In this document: in pieces, positions 28,114 to 37,222 of the stretch
Numbering within the stretch: the stretch's first letter is position 1
Layout: each line of letters opens with the position of its first letter
DNA from: Acidovorax soli
GTDB taxonomy: Bacteria; Pseudomonadota; Gammaproteobacteria; Burkholderiales; Burkholderiaceae_C
Direction: 5' to 3'
Length of the DNA: 64,000 bases
NCBI RefSeq assembly: GCF_014207955.1
Contig: NZ_JACHLK010000001.1
Location: 372,001 to 436,000 of the forward strand
Translations under genes and position numbers: made by a program
The notes under the pieces: generated by a model
Databases searched by the model: none
What the model was told of the DNA's origin: nothing
What the model saw: only the letters and a program-made list of their open reading frames with translations

Positions 28114-29325
28114 ATGGCCCTTCGCCTCTCCCTGCCCACGGCCGACGGCCGCACCAGCCCCTACACCCTGCAAGGCCGCGCGCCCGTGGTTCCCAGCAAG
28201 GGGGCCGTGTTCAACCGCATCGCCTACTCGGCCGCCCATGTGGTGGCCGACCCGCTGGCCGCCATCGACCCCTGGCTGCAGTGCGCGGTGGACTGGGACG
28301 CCACCATCGCCTACCGCCAGCGCCTGTGGTCGCTGGGCCTGGGCGTGGCCGAGGCCATGGACACCGCGCAGCGTGGCATGGGGCTGGACTGGCCGACCTC
28401 GCTGGAGCTGATCCGCCGCTCGCTCGACGCGGCGCGCGATTTCGGGCCGGGCGCGCTCGTGGCCTCGGGCTGCGGCACGGACCACCTGGTGCTGGACGAG
28501 GTGAAGTCGGTGGACGACGTGATCCGCGGCTACGAGGAGCAGATGGAGGCCATCGAAAAGCTCGGCGGCAAGCTCATCGTGATGGCCAGCCGCGCGCTGG
28601 CCCGCGTGGCGAAAAGCCCCGCGGACTATGAGCGCGTGTACGACCGCATCCTTGCGCAGGCGCGCCAGCCCGTGGTGCTGCACTGGCTGGGCGACATGTT
28701 CGACCCGGCGCTGGCCGGCTACTGGGGTTCGCGCGATGTGGATGCGGCCATGGACACGGCGCTGGCCGTGATCGCCGCGCACCCGGACAAGGTGGACGGC
28801 ATCAAGATCTCGCTGCTCGACAAGGACAAGGAGGTCGCCATGCGCCGCCGCCTGCCCGCCACAGGCGGCACCGACGGCCAGGGCGTGCGCATGTACACGG
28901 GCGACGACTTCAACTACGCCGAGCTGATTGCGGGCGATGGCGCCGGCAGCACGCCGCGCCAGGGCCAGAGCGATGCGCTGCTGGGCATCTTCGACGCCAT
29001 CGCACCGGCGGCGAGTGCCGCGCTGGCGGCGCTGGCCGCGGGCGACCAGGCGCGCTTTCACGCCATCCTGGGGCCCACGGTGCCGCTGTCGCGCCACATC
29101 TTCGCGGCGCCCACGCGCTTTTACAAGACGGGCGTGGTCTTCATGGCCTGGCTCAACGGCCACCAGGGCCACTTCACCATGGTGGGTGGGCAGCAGAGCA
29201 CGCGCTCGCTGGTGCACTTTGCCGAGCTGTTCCGACTGGCCGACCAGGCCGACCTGCTGGAGCAGCCCGAGCTGGCCGTGCAGCGCATGGGCCACCTGCT
29301 GGCATTGCACGGCGTAGCCGCCTGA
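28114..29325 (+). CDS. DUF993 protein (dihydrodipicolinate-synthase-like TIM barrel)
   Basis: A 403-residue protein of the DUF993 family, distantly related to dihydrodipicolinate synthase/KDG-aldolase TIM barrels. Recognisable segments are RIAYSAAHVVADPLA, WDATIAYRQRLWSLGLGVAEAMDTAQRGMG-type residues near position 65-95, VVLHWLGDMFDPALAGYWGS and the strand VDGIKISLLDK, whose Lys sits where the class-I aldolase Schiff-base Lys is found in related barrels. Aldolase or lyase activity is inferred. It lies between a dehydrogenase and an isomerase-like protein, as expected for a sugar-acid pathway. Confidence 0.85.
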   Translation: MALRLSLPTADGRTSPYTLQGRAPVVPSKGAVFNRIAYSAAHVVADPLAAIDPWLQCAVDWDATIAYRQRLWSLGLGVAEAMDTAQRGMGLDWPTSLELIRRSLDAARDFGPGALVASGCGTDHLVLDEVKSVDDVIRGYEEQMEAIEKLGGKLIVMASRALARVAKSPADYERVYDRILAQARQPVVLHWLGDMFDPALAGYWGSRDVDAAMDTALAVIAAHPDKVDGIKISLLDKDKEVAMRRRLPATGGTDGQGVRMYTGDDFNYAELIAGDGAGSTPRQGQSDALLGIFDAIAPAASAALAALAAGDQARFHAILGPTVPLSRHIFAAPTRFYKTGVVFMAWLNGHQGHFTMVGGQQSTRSLVHFAELFRLADQADLLEQPELAVQRMGHLLALHGVAA

Positions 29326-29333
29326 GCACCGCC

Positions 29334-30212
29334 ATGCGTGATTTCTCGCAAGACCACCGCTGGCTGTCCATCAACACCGCCACCGTGCGCAAGCAGCAGG
29401 GGGCGGAGGTGCCGCTGTCGCGCATCATCGACCAGTGCGCCGAGCGCGGCATCCGCGCCATCAGCCCCTGGCGCGACCAGGTGGCTGCGGCCGGGCTGGA
29501 AGCCACCGCGCACCAGCTGCGCGCCCATGGCATGGCGCTGTCGGGCTACTGCCGGGGCGGCTTCTTCCCGGCCGCCGATGCGGCCGGCCTGCGCGCCGCA
29601 CTGGACGACAACCGCCGCGCCATCGACGAGGCCAAGACGCTCGACGCCGCCTGCCTGGTGCTGGTGGTAGGCGCCCTGCCCGGCGCGCTGGAGGGCACAC
29701 CGCACTACACCGACCTCGCGCGCGCACGCAGCGAGGTGTTCGACGGCATCGCCGCGTCGCTGGAATACGCGCGCCAGGTGGGCATGCCCCTGGCCATCGA
29801 GCCGCTGCACCCCATGCAGGCGGCCGACCGCGCCTGCATCAACACCCTGGAGCAGGCACTGGACATCTGCGATGCGCTCGACGCGAACAAGACCGGTGCA
29901 CTCGGCGTGGCGCTGGACGTGTACCACGTGTGGTGGGACCCCAAGCTCGCGCAGCAGATCGCGCGCGCCGGCAAGGAGCGCCTGCTGGCCTACCACGTCT
30001 GCGACTGGCGCCTGCCCACGCGCGACCTGCTCAGCGACCGCGGCATGATGGGCGACGGGGTGATCGAGTTGAAGAAGATCCGCCAGTGGGTCGAAGCCGC
30101 AGGCTTCGAGGGCTATGCCGAGGTGGAGATCTTCTCGGCGCTGGACTGGTGGCAGCGCACAGGCGAAGACACGCTGGACACCTGCATCACGCGCCACCGC
30201 ACGGCGGTCTGA
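29334..30212 (+). CDS. Sugar phosphate isomerase/epimerase-like TIM barrel protein
   Basis: A 292-residue xylose-isomerase-like (AP_endonuc_2) protein. Conserved elements are SPWRDQVAAAG, SGYCRGGFFP, LAIEPLHPMQAADRACINT (metal-binding Glu), GVALDVYHVWWDPKLA (Asp and His) and YAEVEIFSALDWW (terminal Glu). Members interconvert keto sugars or inosose derivatives. It is separated from the DUF993 gene by eight bases and ends the operon; the MFS gene converges from the other strand after 15 bases. Confidence 0.88.
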   Translation: MRDFSQDHRWLSINTATVRKQQGAEVPLSRIIDQCAERGIRAISPWRDQVAAAGLEATAHQLRAHGMALSGYCRGGFFPAADAAGLRAALDDNRRAIDEAKTLDAACLVLVVGALPGALEGTPHYTDLARARSEVFDGIAASLEYARQVGMPLAIEPLHPMQAADRACINTLEQALDICDALDANKTGALGVALDVYHVWWDPKLAQQIARAGKERLLAYHVCDWRLPTRDLLSDRGMMGDGVIELKKIRQWVEAAGFEGYAEVEIFSALDWWQRTGEDTLDTCITRHRTAV

Positions 30213-30227
30213 TGCAGGTAGCCAGCT

Positions 30228-31478
30228 TCAGGCTGGCAGCGGCGCCACCGTGCGCCGCACACGGCGCACATTGAAGGCACTCGCGATCAGCACGCCCTGC
30301 ACCACGGCCAAGCCCAGCAGCACGGCCGTGAAGCGCCCCTGGTCGAGCAGCACGCCGAACAGCAGCGGCGACATGGCCTGGCCGATGTCCAGGCCCGAGT
30401 ACACAATGCCGTAGACCCGGCCCGTGGAACCCTCGGGCGTGGAGCGCTTGACCAGCAGGTCGCGCGAGGGGCCGGCAATGCCGGCGCAAAAACCCATCAC
30501 ACCGAACATCACGGGCACCAGGGCGCCAGGCGGATGCGCCAGGGCCAGGGCCACCGCCACGCAGGCGGCGAGGCCGAAGCCCACGCCCACGATGCGCTCG
30601 CAGCGGCTCGGGTCGGCCGCGAGGAAGCCGCCCAGCACCATGCCGCCCGCGCTGGCCACCATGTAGACCGTGAGGCACATCGCTGCCAGCGCCACGGGCA
30701 CCGCATGCAGCTGGCGCGCTGCCTCGGGGGCAAAAGCCTGCACCACGTTGAGCGAGACGGCGTAGAAGAAGAAGAACGCAAAGCACATCCACACGGCCGG
30801 GATGCGCAGGAAGGAAAAACTGCCCTGCTGTGCGCCTGCCCCACCCTTGGCAGCGGCAGCCAGTGCGGGCGGCAGCTCCAGTACCCGGCGGTTGAACAGC
30901 AGCAGCGCGAGAACGGCAAAGGCCAGCACGCCCGCGCACACCAGGGCCACACGCCAGGAGAAGGCGATCGCCAGCGGCACCAGCATGGCCGGTGCCAGCG
31001 CCCAGCCCAGGCTGCCAGTGATGCCGTGCACGCTGTAGGCATGGCCCAGGCGCGGCGCGCTCACGCGGCGGTTGAGCAAGGTGTAGTCCACCGGGTGGAA
31101 CACGCCGTTGCCGATGCCTGCGAGCACCGAGAAAGCGGCCAGCATGGCGTAGCTGGTGCTGGCCGCAAAGCCGAAGGCCGCCAGGCCCAGCAGCGCCAGG
31201 CCGCCGAACAGGATGGGGCGTGGGCCAAAGCGGTCGACCACAAAGCCCGAGCCCGCCTGCACGGCGCACGAGACCACGAAGAAGATGGTCATGAGAAAGC
31301 CCAGCTCGGTGTAACCGACCTGGAAGGCATCCTTGAGCCAGGGGAACAGCGGCGCCAGCAGCAGCTGGCTGTAGTGGCTGATGAGGTGGGCGATGCCCAC
31401 GAGGCCGATCACGCCCGCGTCGGCACGCAGGGGAACAACGGCGGCAGCGGGGCTGGCGGCGGGGTTGGCAGAGGTCAT
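30228..31478 (-). CDS. MFS transporter
   Basis: A 416-residue major facilitator with about twelve membrane helices. The loop 2-3 signature is GFVVDRFGPRPILFGGLAL, a good match to the MFS G-x3-D-R-x-G pattern. The two halves are joined by a basic, Ala/Gly-rich loop (ALAAAAKGGAGAQQG). Substrate is unknown. The Met at 31478 was chosen because it gives a short cytoplasmic N-terminus before the first helix and leaves 97 bases to the divergent AraC gene, the likely regulator. Confidence 0.88.
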   Translation of the reverse strand: MTSANPAASPAAAVVPLRADAGVIGLVGIAHLISHYSQLLLAPLFPWLKDAFQVGYTELGFLMTIFFVVSCAVQAGSGFVVDRFGPRPILFGGLALLGLAAFGFAASTSYAMLAAFSVLAGIGNGVFHPVDYTLLNRRVSAPRLGHAYSVHGITGSLGWALAPAMLVPLAIAFSWRVALVCAGVLAFAVLALLLFNRRVLELPPALAAAAKGGAGAQQGSFSFLRIPAVWMCFAFFFFYAVSLNVVQAFAPEAARQLHAVPVALAAMCLTVYMVASAGGMVLGGFLAADPSRCERIVGVGFGLAACVAVALALAHPPGALVPVMFGVMGFCAGIAGPSRDLLVKRSTPEGSTGRVYGIVYSGLDIGQAMSPLLFGVLLDQGRFTAVLLGLAVVQGVLIASAFNVRRVRRTVAPLPA

Positions 31479-31575
31479 GCCGAAATCGTAGTATTGCGCC
31501 TGAGTTTCTGGAATGCGACGGATAGACAGCTTTCGGCGAATTTGCGCCAACTCCGTATACACAGCCCACCCACCC

Positions 31576-32415
31576 ATGGCACGCACCAGCCAAGTCGCCC
31601 CGCTCGGGGACACCGACCCCTTTGCCCCGAACCCCGCACACCCGGTGCGGGTGCGCGCGCGCAACATGCCGGCCGACACGCACTTCGAGCCGCACCGCCA
31701 TGCCTGGGGGCAGCTGGCCTACTGCGCCAGCGGCGTGATCCAGGTCAGCGTGGTGGCCCCGGTGGCGCCCACGGCCTACATCGTGCCGCCCTCGCGCGCG
31801 GTGTGGATCGCCCCGGGCGCGCTGCACGCCATCGCCGTGCTGGAGGCTGCGGCCTTTCGCACCCTGTACATCGATCCCAGCGTGGTGCCCGCCGATGGGG
31901 CCGTCTGCCGGGTCATGGCCGTGACGCCGCTGCTGCGCGAGCTGGTGTCTGCCCTGGACCCCGTGGGCGGCCCGCCGCCCGGCCCGGCGCGCGAGGCGGC
32001 CCTGACCACGCTGGTGCTCGACGAGATCGGCCAGGCCGAAGTGCTGGCCCTGGGCGTGCCCCTGCCCGGCCCCGACAGCGACAAGCGCCTGCGCGCCCTG
32101 TGCCAGGCCGTGCTCGAAGCCCCTGGCCGCCATGCCACGCTGCACGGCTGGGCCACCGACAGCGGCGCCAGCGAGCGCACCCTGGCGCGGCTGTTCCAGG
32201 CGCAATTCGGCATGGGCTTTGCGCCCTGGCGCAAGCAGGCGGTACTGGCCCACGCCCTGCCCCGCCTGGCGCGCGGCGAATCGGTGGGCGCAGTGGCGGC
32301 CGCCAGCGGCTACGCCAGTGAAAGCGCGTTCTCGGCCATGTTCAAGGCGGCCATGGGGCAGCCGCCGAGTTGGTTCATCGGCAGGAACGATGCCTTTGGG
32401 CCGTCTTCCGCATGA
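31576..32415 (+). CDS. AraC-family transcriptional regulator
   Basis: A 279-residue regulator with an N-terminal cupin-like ligand domain (FEPHRHAWGQLAYCASGVIQV and PPSRAVWIAPGALHAIAV) and a C-terminal double helix-turn-helix (SERTLARLFQAQFGMGFAPW and AVAAASGYASESAFSAMFKA). This architecture is common in the AraC regulators that control divergent MFS genes. The Met at 31576 gives a normal N-terminus. In the 97-base shared gap, TTGCGCC occurs twice (31494-31500 and 31542-31548), possible half-sites. Confidence 0.88.
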   Translation: MARTSQVAPLGDTDPFAPNPAHPVRVRARNMPADTHFEPHRHAWGQLAYCASGVIQVSVVAPVAPTAYIVPPSRAVWIAPGALHAIAVLEAAAFRTLYIDPSVVPADGAVCRVMAVTPLLRELVSALDPVGGPPPGPAREAALTTLVLDEIGQAEVLALGVPLPGPDSDKRLRALCQAVLEAPGRHATLHGWATDSGASERTLARLFQAQFGMGFAPWRKQAVLAHALPRLARGESVGAVAAASGYASESAFSAMFKAAMGQPPSWFIGRNDAFGPSSA

Positions 32416-32522
32416 CCGCCAGGGGGCCTTCGGCAACCGCCGGGACAGCAGGCAGTCTTGCACCCGCCCGATGCGGCGATACTGGGAAGCAGCAACACCA
32501 GGTTTCAGGGGAGAGGGAAAGC

Positions 32523-33098
32523 ATGATTCGACAGTTGTTCCTTGGCACAGCCGCCTGCCTGGCGCTGGCCGCGCCAGCGTGGGCCATCAACAAGTGCACA
32601 GGTCCGGATGGCAAGGTGTCGTTCCAGGATGCACCCTGCGCAGGCGCAGGCAAGGGCGAGAAGATCGAGGTCCGGCTGTCGAGCAGTGGCATCGGTACCG
32701 CGGCGGCGGCGCCGGCGGCCGCCACACCGGCCTCGGGTGCATCGGCAGCGGCACCTGCCGCGGGCGCCGCATCCGCCCCGGCTGCGGCCACTGCTCCCCC
32801 CGCACGCAAGGAAGGCGCCTTTGGCGAGACCTGGCGCCGCAAGACCGACCTGGAGCAGCGCCTGATCCGCGAAGCGCGCGGCACGCTGAACGCCCACCAG
32901 CAGCGCTGCACAGCCGAGCAGCGCGAGCGGGCTGCGCGCCGCACCCAGGCCCGCACCAACACGGCCGTCGCCACGTCCGAGCAGGCCCTTGCGTCCGAGA
33001 TGCAGGCCGCGACCGCCGCCTGCGAAATGCGCTCGCGCGAGCTGCAGGCCAATGTGGACGCGCTGGAGAAAGAGCTCAAGGAATTGAGCAAGAAATAG
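32523..33098 (+). CDS. Exported DUF4124-domain protein
   Basis: A 191-residue secreted protein. The signal peptide MIRQLFLGTAACLALAAPAW is cleaved near AWA. The short DUF4124 domain follows: INKCTGPDGKVSFQDAPCAG (Cys-Cys pair, common in beta- and gammaproteobacteria). An Ala/Pro linker (about residues 62-95) and a long charged helix with coiled-coil character (RKTDLEQRLIREARGTLNAH to LEKELKELSKK) complete it. Function is unknown. A purine-rich stretch (GGGGAGAGGGAAAGC) precedes the ATG. Confidence 0.82.
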   Translation: MIRQLFLGTAACLALAAPAWAINKCTGPDGKVSFQDAPCAGAGKGEKIEVRLSSSGIGTAAAAPAAATPASGASAAAPAAGAASAPAAATAPPARKEGAFGETWRRKTDLEQRLIREARGTLNAHQQRCTAEQRERAARRTQARTNTAVATSEQALASEMQAATAACEMRSRELQANVDALEKELKELSKK

Positions 33099-33125
33099 CG
33101 TCCACAGAAGGGCCCGCGCGAACGC

Positions 33126-33533
33126 TCAGCCCGGCGCCCCCACCTGCTGCACCAGCGCCATGGCAAAGCGCCCGTGGCCCACGGACCAGTCGGAATAGTC
33201 GTTTTCGTGCATGAAGATGAACACGTCGGCCGGCTCCACCTGCGCCATGGCCTGCAGCTTGCGCGCGATGGCGGCATAGAGCGCGCGCTTCATCGCATCG
33301 CTGCGCCCGCGGCGCAGGGTGATCTCCACCACCACCACGGCGTCCGAACGCGCCACACCGTTGAAACTGCGGCTGAAGGCGAACTGCCCTGGCGCATAGC
33401 CGGTGACCATGTTGAACAGCTCGTCCTCGGGCATGCCGATGCCCTCGACCAAGGCCTGGTGGATGGCCTGGACGACGGCCTCGCGCGTGGCTGCAGGGGT
33501 GGCTTCGGGCACATGGGTGTGGATGAAAGGCAT
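33126..33533 (-). CDS. Tautomerase-family protein
   Basis: A 135-residue protein of the tautomerase superfamily. It begins MPFIHTHVPE, so after Met removal Pro1 would be the catalytic base as in 4-oxalocrotonate tautomerase. Further features are VEITLRRGRSDAMKRALYAAI and DVFIFMHENDYSDWSVGHGRF, the two halves of a fused pair typical of longer tautomerases. The natural substrate is unknown. It is divergent from the LysR gene with a 111-base shared promoter region, so the LysR protein likely controls it. Confidence 0.85.
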   Translation of the reverse strand: MPFIHTHVPEATPAATREAVVQAIHQALVEGIGMPEDELFNMVTGYAPGQFAFSRSFNGVARSDAVVVVEITLRRGRSDAMKRALYAAIARKLQAMAQVEPADVFIFMHENDYSDWSVGHGRFAMALVQQVGAPG

Positions 33534-33644
33534 GGGCTTATGTTCCTGAAAATCAAAACTGGCTGAGCCCGGATTCTTGCCGTTGACCCTCTGGCGGAAA
33601 AGCGATTTATGCTCCGCATCTATGTGCATTGAAGTCACATAGCC

Positions 33645-34565
33645 ATGCCCCACCGCCTGCCCCCGCTCGCTGCCCTGCGCGCCTTTGAAGCCGCGGCCCG
33701 CCTGGGTCGCATGACGGCAGCCGCCGACGAGCTCTCGGTCTCGCCCGGTGCCATCAGCCGCCAGGTGCGCCAGCTCGAAGACCATCTGGGCCTGCCGCTG
33801 TTCGATGGCAGCAAGGCCCGGCCTACCCTGACCGCCGCGGCGCGCACGCTGCAGCCCGTGCTGACCACGGCCTTCCAGCAGATCGCGGACACCGTGCGCG
33901 CGCTGGGCGACGCCCACCAGGGCCCGCTGGACGTGGCCTGCTTCAGCACCTTCACCGTCAAGTGGCTGATACCGCGACTGTTCGACTTCCATGCGCAGCA
34001 CCCGGGCATCGAGGTGCGCCTGCGCACCACCGACACGGGCACCGATGCCGCGCGCGAAGGCTGCGACCTGCTCATCACCGCCGAGGAGGCGACCGGCACG
34101 CCCCGCGACGCGGCCACCGCCCTGCCCCTGTTCGCAGAACGCCTGGGGCCCGTGCTGTCGCCTGCACTGGCTGCGCGCGCCGGTGTGCTGCGCACGCCCG
34201 CCGACCTCGCCCGCCAGCCCCTGCTGCATACGCGTGCCCGGCGCAGTGCATGGGCCACCTGGGCGGCAGCGGCCGGAGCGGACTGGCCCGAGGCCGCGGC
34301 GGCTGCCGGCCCGGTCTACGAGCACTACTACTTCACGCTGGAGGCCGCCGTGCGCGGCCTGGGCATAGCCATGGCCCCCTGGCACCTGGTGGTGGACGAT
34401 GTGCAGGCCGGACGGCTGCTCGCGCCGTTCGGCTTTGCCGCCTCGGGCTACGACTACCTGGCACTGCGGCGCACGGGGGCCGCACACCCCAGGCTTGATG
34501 TGTTCAGCGCCTGGCTGGTCGCGCAGGCGTGCGCGATGCCCTCGCCGCTCAGCGCGCAGCCTTGA
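33645..34565 (+). CDS. LysR-family transcriptional regulator (GcvA-like)
   Basis: A 306-residue LysR regulator. The winged helix covers residues 6-65 ([20 protein letters not shown], then [20 protein letters not shown] and [18 protein letters not shown]). The effector domain includes [20 protein letters not shown], the GcvA-like start, and [17 protein letters not shown]. It is divergent from the tautomerase gene. The 3' end overlaps the transaldolase remnant on the opposite strand by 17 bases. Confidence 0.9.
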   Translation: MPHRLPPLAALRAFEAAARLGRMTAAADELSVSPGAISRQVRQLEDHLGLPLFDGSKARPTLTAAARTLQPVLTTAFQQIADTVRALGDAHQGPLDVACFSTFTVKWLIPRLFDFHAQHPGIEVRLRTTDTGTDAAREGCDLLITAEEATGTPRDAATALPLFAERLGPVLSPALAARAGVLRTPADLARQPLLHTRARRSAWATWAAAAGADWPEAAAAAGPVYEHYYFTLEAAVRGLGIAMAPWHLVVDDVQAGRLLAPFGFAASGYDYLALRRTGAAHPRLDVFSAWLVAQACAMPSPLSAQP

Positions 34566-34770
34566 GCTCGTCGATCCAGCGCTCCAGCGCGATGGCATCC
34601 GCGACGAACTGGCGGATGCCTTCGGCCAGTTTCTCGGTGGCCATCGCATCCTCGTTGAGCGCCAGGCGGAACGCGGATTCGCCGAAGTGCATCGGCGCCG
34701 TGGATGCCTGCGCCGCAGTGCCGGCCTGCGGCATGGGCACCACCGGGGCCACGCCGGTTTCGGGCCTCAG
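34549..34770 (-). pseudogene. 3' remnant of a transaldolase gene
   Basis: The minus-strand frame from 34692 down to the TGA at 34549 encodes [20 protein letters not shown] followed by [20 protein letters not shown], which matches the conserved C-terminus of class-I transaldolase (E-x-x-F-R...N-x-D-x-M-A-x-x-K-L-x-E-G-I-R-x-F). Only about 73 codons are open, against about 310-330 in a complete enzyme, and no upstream barrel is present: the frame meets a stop at 34771-34773 and the sugar-kinase gene follows immediately. It cannot be catalytic because the Schiff-base Lys region is missing. Confidence 0.75.
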
Positions 34771-35408
34771 TCATCCCACCGGAACAGCCTGTGGGCGCGG
34801 TGCTTGGTGGTTTCGATCAGGCGTGCGTTGGGTTCATCCGTGCGGCCCACCCACGCCAGCGCGTCCTCGCGGCTGCGGCCGTATTCTTCATGGCGCCGGG
34901 TCAGGCGGCGGGTGCGCAGGCCATCGTCGACATCGACGTACCAGACCTCGTCCAGCAGCCCGGCAACGCCTGCCCAATGGCCGCTGTCGAGCAGCAGGTA
35001 GTTGCCTTCGGTGATGACCAGCCGGGTCTGCGGCGCCACGGCAATGGCCCCCGCGACCGGCTCTTCGATCTCGCGCCGGAACTCCGGTGCATAGACGGTT
35101 TCGCCAGGCTGCTGCGCCCGCAGGCGCTGCAGCATGGCGGCATAGCCTGCGCTGTCGAAGGTGTCGGGGGCCCCCTTGCGGTCCGCGCGGCCCAGCCGCT
35201 CAAGTTCCACATGGGCCAGGTGGTAGCCATCCATGGGGACCACCTGCGAGACGTCGGCGAAAGCCTGCTGCAAGGTCGTGGCCAGCAAGGATTTTCCGGC
35301 GCCTGGCGGCCCGGCCAGCCCGAGCAGCTTGCGTTGGCCGTCCTGCAGGAGTTGGTGCACGCGCACCAGATGGCGGGGCGGGATGGTGGGAAGTGCGCGG
35401 GTCGTCAT
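34767..35408 (-). CDS. P-loop sugar/nucleoside kinase (FrcK/uridine-kinase-like)
   Basis: A 213-residue P-loop kinase of the uridine kinase/pantothenate kinase-like group. Walker A is [16 protein letters not shown] near residue 30, the acceptor region is [18 protein letters not shown] with the typical MDG(Y/F)H motif, and [13 protein letters not shown] carries the EGNYLLL motif of this family. The lid contains Arg-rich [20 protein letters not shown]. Small kinases of this type follow FrcBCA-like transporters in rhizobia and are proposed to phosphorylate the imported sugar. It is the last gene of this operon, 13 bases after the ATPase stop. Confidence 0.85.
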   Translation of the reverse strand: MTTRALPTIPPRHLVRVHQLLQDGQRKLLGLAGPPGAGKSLLATTLQQAFADVSQVVPMDGYHLAHVELERLGRADRKGAPDTFDSAGYAAMLQRLRAQQPGETVYAPEFRREIEEPVAGAIAVAPQTRLVITEGNYLLLDSGHWAGVAGLLDEVWYVDVDDGLRTRRLTRRHEEYGRSREDALAWVGRTDEPNARLIETTKHRAHRLFRWDD

Positions 35409-35421
35409 GCGTTCATGGTCT

Positions 35422-36213
35422 TCATGCCCGCCACGCGGCCGGGATCTGTTCCGCAGGCAAGGCCCCCGTCATGACCGACACCGTGTCGCTCATGGTCACC
35501 GCCTTCGGGTTGAGCACGGCACCGCGCTTGCCCAGGCGCGCGACGTGGATGCGGTCGGCGATCTCGAACACATGGGGCATGTTGTGCGAGATCAGCACCA
35601 CGGCCAGGCCCCGGTCGCGCACGCGGCGGATCAGCTCCAGCACCATGTTGCCCTCCTTGACACCCAGCGCTGCCGTCGGCTCGTCAAGGATCACCACATG
35701 CTCGGCGAAGGCCGCCGCGCGCGCCACGGCCACGCATTGCCGCTGCCCGCCGGACAGGGTTTCGACCGCCTGCGTCATCGAGCGGATGCCGACCTTCAGG
35801 TCGTTCATGCGCGCAATGCTTTCTTCCAGCATGCGCTTCTTGTCGAGCATGCGCAGCACACTGCCCATGAAGCCCTTGCGGCGCAGTTCACGACCCAGGA
35901 AGAGGTTTTCGGCAATCGTCATCGCGGGAGCGACGGCCAGGTCCTGGTACACGGTTTCGATGCCTTCGCGGCGCGCGTCGACCGGACCTTTGAAATGCAC
36001 CGGCTTGCCGTCGAGTTCGATCACCCCTGCGTCAGGGATGGTCGCGCCCGACAGGCACTTGATCAGCGAGGACTTGCCAGCCCCGTTGTCGCCGATCACG
36101 GCGAGGATTTCGCCCGCACGCAGCTCGAAGTCGGCGCCATCGAGGGCCGTGACCTGGCCATAGCGCTTGACCAGGCCCGCGGCCCGCATGACGACGGGGG
36201 TTTGCGCAGCCAT
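35422..36213 (-). CDS. Sugar ABC transporter ATP-binding protein, single-domain (FrcA-like)
   Basis: A 263-residue ABC ATPase. Walker A is GDNGAGKSS, the Q-loop region is VYQDLAVAPAMTIAENLFLG, the signature is LSGGQRQCVAVARAA, Walker B is VVILDEPTAALGV and the switch His is in LISHNMPHV. Ribose-type RbsA proteins have two ATPase domains in about 500 residues; this one has a single domain, as in FrcA. The start codon overlaps the permease stop by one base (TGATG at 36211-36215). Confidence 0.9.
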   Translation of the reverse strand: MAAQTPVVMRAAGLVKRYGQVTALDGADFELRAGEILAVIGDNGAGKSSLIKCLSGATIPDAGVIELDGKPVHFKGPVDARREGIETVYQDLAVAPAMTIAENLFLGRELRRKGFMGSVLRMLDKKRMLEESIARMNDLKVGIRSMTQAVETLSGGQRQCVAVARAAAFAEHVVILDEPTAALGVKEGNMVLELIRRVRDRGLAVVLISHNMPHVFEIADRIHVARLGKRGAVLNPKAVTMSDTVSVMTGALPAEQIPAAWRA

Positions 36214-37163
36214 CAGCGGCCTCCTTTGCGCGACAGTTGATCGACCGCAACCGCCAGGATCACGAGGATGCCGGTGATCAGCATCTGGTAGACGGACGAC
36301 ACGCCCATCAGCGTCAGGCCATTGCGCAGCACGCCCACGACCACGGCCCCGATCAGCGAGCCGAGCACCACGCCGCGGCCGCCGAACAGGCTGGTGCCCC
36401 CCAACACGACGGCGGTGATGGCATCCAGCGCCTCGGTCTGCCCGGCGTTCGGGTCGCCCACGCCGGTGCGGGCCACGGCCAGCAGCGAGGCGATGCCGTA
36501 GAACACCCCGGACAGGGCATACACGCCCAGGATGACGCGCTCGGGCGGGATGCCGACCAGCCGCGTCGCCTCGGGGTTGTTGCCCACTGCATAGACATGC
36601 CGGCCCGAGGCCGTTTCGCGCAGCCAGAACCATACGCAGAGGTACAGCAGCACCATCAGCACCGTGCCGTAGGCAATGTTGGTGCCACCAATGGCGAAGG
36701 TGCTGCCCAGCCAGGTCATGGACGCCGGCACTTCGGTGACCGTCTGCGCCCCCGAATACAGCTGCGTGATCGCGAAGGCGATGTTGAAAACGCCCAGCGT
36801 GACGATGAACGGTGGCAGCTTGAGGCGCGTGACGAGCAGGCCGTTGAGCAGGGCGAACAAGGTGGTCACCGCCACGCCGACCAGCACCGCGAGAAACGGC
36901 GGCAGCCCGAAGTCGGCGGCCACCTTGGTCATCACGATGCTGCCCAGCGCCATGACCATGCCGCACGACAGGTCGATGCCGGCGGTCAGGATGATCAGCG
37001 TCTGGCCGATGGCGATGACGCCGACGACCATGACCTGCTGCAGGATCAGCGAGAAGTTGTCCCCACTGAGGAAGCGCTCGGTGGTGCTGCCAAAGATGGC
37101 GCAGGCCATCAACAGCGCGATGAAGGGCCCGAGCTGGCCGAGGGGGGGCAGTTTGTCTTTCAA
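36213..37163 (-). CDS. Sugar ABC transporter permease (FrcC/RbsC-like), TTG start
   Basis: A 316-residue permease of the RbsC/FrcC family with eight to ten helices. Signatures are GQTLIILTAGIDLSCGMVMALG, NGLLVTRLKLPPFIVTLGVF and ITAVVLGGTSLFGGRGVVLG. No ATG or GTG lies upstream in a credible position. TTG at 37163 is preceded by AGGA with an eight-base spacing and gives LKDKLPPLGQLGPFIALL, a normal N-terminus, so it is the likely start. It follows the binding-protein gene by 59 bases and is coupled to the ATPase gene. Confidence 0.88.
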   Translation of the reverse strand: MKDKLPPLGQLGPFIALLMACAIFGSTTERFLSGDNFSLILQQVMVVGVIAIGQTLIILTAGIDLSCGMVMALGSIVMTKVAADFGLPPFLAVLVGVAVTTLFALLNGLLVTRLKLPPFIVTLGVFNIAFAITQLYSGAQTVTEVPASMTWLGSTFAIGGTNIAYGTVLMVLLYLCVWFWLRETASGRHVYAVGNNPEATRLVGIPPERVILGVYALSGVFYGIASLLAVARTGVGDPNAGQTEALDAITAVVLGGTSLFGGRGVVLGSLIGAVVVGVLRNGLTLMGVSSVYQMLITGILVILAVAVDQLSRKGGR

Positions 37164-37222
37164 CGTGGGGATCCTCAGGATGGGGGCTGAAGGCGGGCGC
37201 CCGGGGCCTGCGCCCAGGCCGG

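Noticed and set aside
34454..34774. Alternative minus-strand frame of 106 codons over the transaldolase remnant
   Set aside because: The neighbouring frame carries the conserved transaldolase C-terminus, while this one has no family features.
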